The notes beneath the pieces were generated by a model, which saw only the letters and a program-made list of their open reading frames with translations, ran no database searches and was not told the origin of the DNA. A DNA stretch of 34,159 nt, taken from contig WRJA01000018.1 in assembly GCA_009782435.1 (NCBI GenBank), forward strand, positions 1-34,159, given 5' to 3'. Source of the DNA: Oscillospiraceae bacterium (GTDB lineage: Bacteria; Bacillota; Clostridia; Oscillospirales; Oscillospiraceae). This document shows, piece after piece, positions 33,433 through 34,159 of this stretch (the first letter of the stretch is position 1; each line of letters opens with the position of its first letter). A program made the position numbers and the translations under genes.

Positions 33433-34159
33433 CTACCTCTGCGCGCTGTAGTAAACGGTGCCGCCGCCGGGACCGCTGCCGGAGGAGGAGCTGCCTGACG
33501 GCGGCCCTTGTATGACGGTCACGTTTTGGGCTCCCTGCGGCGGGCCGCCCATTTGCATGAACTGCTCCATCAGACTGCGCGACTGATACGGCATGTAAGC
33601 TATGCCGTCGCCTTCGCTGAGCCCGCCGAGTATCTCGATGTAGTTGTCGTCGCTGACCCCGAGTTCGACCCTGACATAGCCGTAACCATCCGGCGCTCCG
33701 GTTACTGTGGGCTGATCGGGCTGCGGCTCATAAGCGTCGGTGAGCACCCTGTTGCCCCGCTCCACAGAGGTGACGGGCACGGAGAGTACATTTTCATGAT
33801 TTTCCACCACGATCTCAACATCCACGCTCATGCCCGGGTACAGACCGTCGGTTTCGTCGATGCGCAGCGTGACGGGATATGTGGTGACTCCTCCGTAAGT
33901 CGTGCCGTTGATGTTGACGCGGGTAATGACGCCTTTGTATTCGCGGCCTTCGACGGCGCCGGCCGTGACGCGAACGTCCTGTCCGACTTTTATCTTTGAG
34001 ATGTCAAGTTCGTCGACGTTCAGCGTCATTTCGAGGTATGTCAGGTCGAATATGACGCACAGGTTTTGCACCATGCCGGCGCCGGAGTTTATTTTGTCGC
34101 CTTCTTTAAAGTTTTTCTCGACTATGGTTCCGGAAATGGGAGATGTGATATTGTAGTTG
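33433..34159 (-). CDS. Membrane fusion (HlyD/MacA-like) adaptor, 5' end missing
   Basis: This periplasmic-adaptor-type protein would link or assist the MacB-like transporter. The first 241 codons within the window begin inside the lipoyl-like half-motif (NITSPISGTIVEKNFKEGDKI). They continue through a beta-barrel domain (YLEMTLNVDELDISKIKVGQDV) and a membrane-proximal domain with DETDGLYPGMSVDVEI. They end in a Gly/Ser/Pro-rich tail of about 35 residues. The frame is open to the window end, so the ATG at 34074 is internal and not the start. In a Gram-positive host without an outer-membrane channel, such adaptors probably act at the outer face of the membrane. Confidence 0.92.
   Translation of the reverse strand, partial: NYNITSPISGTIVEKNFKEGDKINSGAGMVQNLCVIFDLTYLEMTLNVDELDISKIKVGQDVRVTAGAVEGREYKGVITRVNINGTTYGGVTTYPVTLRIDETDGLYPGMSVDVEIVVENHENVLSVPVTSVERGNRVLTDAYEPQPDQPTVTGAPDGYGYVRVELGVSDDNYIEILGGLSEGDGIAYMPYQSRSLMEQFMQMGGPPQGAQNVTVIQGPPSGSSSSGSGPGGGTVYYSAQR

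Noticed and set aside
1-34159. tRNA, rRNA or CRISPR features
   Set aside because: I looked for tRNA cloverleaf ends, rRNA-like conserved blocks and evenly spaced repeats and found none. A covariance scan could still find a small RNA.

Overview
The window reads as ordinary chromosomal DNA of a Gram-positive, probably anaerobic bacterium of the Clostridia (Bacillota). The support is GGAGG ribosome sites with some TTG and GTG starts, two secreted proteins with S-layer homology (SLH) repeats, NfnAB, a Thermoanaerobacter-type NADP alcohol dehydrogenase, acetate kinase, TmcAL and PadR/HAAS modules. Base composition looks close to half GC. An Oscillospirales-like lineage is my guess, with low certainty. 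I saw no rRNA, tRNA, CRISPR array, intact transposon or phage genes.

Layout. 1-1.8 kb: the 5' end of an unknown gene, a startless ORF remnant and an AAA/DUF4143 ATPase. 1.9-6.0 kb: a dCache chemoreceptor, a DHH phosphoesterase and the chemotaxis methylesterase CheB. 6.3-8.7 kb: ddl-murF, two consecutive steps of peptidoglycan precursor synthesis, overlapping by 4 nt. 8.8-11.05 kb: nfnA-nfnB behind a very good promoter. 11.2-13.3 kb: a zinc alcohol dehydrogenase, a decayed TRAP transporter dctM and secG. 13.5-20.3 kb: a secreted phosphodiester glycosidase with SLH repeats, a sugar-nucleotide-type nucleotidyltransferase, a small unknown protein and a secreted beta-propeller protein. The intergenic DNA here is rich in perfect palindromes and repeats.

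20.3-23.9 kb: the cluster rplU-rpmA-obg followed by an exported metallophosphatase, all on the minus strand. 24.0-27.9 kb: ackA divergent from tmcAL, a YczE-like membrane protein and a DUF554 protein. 28.2-29.5 kb: a PadR repressor with a HAAS-type membrane protein. 29.6-34.2 kb (minus): a MacAB-like exporter set (adaptor, cut by the window end; ATPase; permease) followed by an SLH protein.

The genes divide into cell-envelope work (ddl, murF, SLH proteins, secG, exporter), redox and fermentation (nfnAB, adh, ackA), chemotaxis (MCP, cheB) and translation (rplU, rpmA, obg, tmcAL). The points most worth checking are: a TRAP pseudogene whose C-terminus can be reassembled across a deletion and frameshift; a bL27 without the Prp-cleaved extension and no prp gene in its usual place; a palindrome lying exactly over a promoter; and a 23-bp repeat pair bracketing two -10 boxes. 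I found no clear new multi-gene system.
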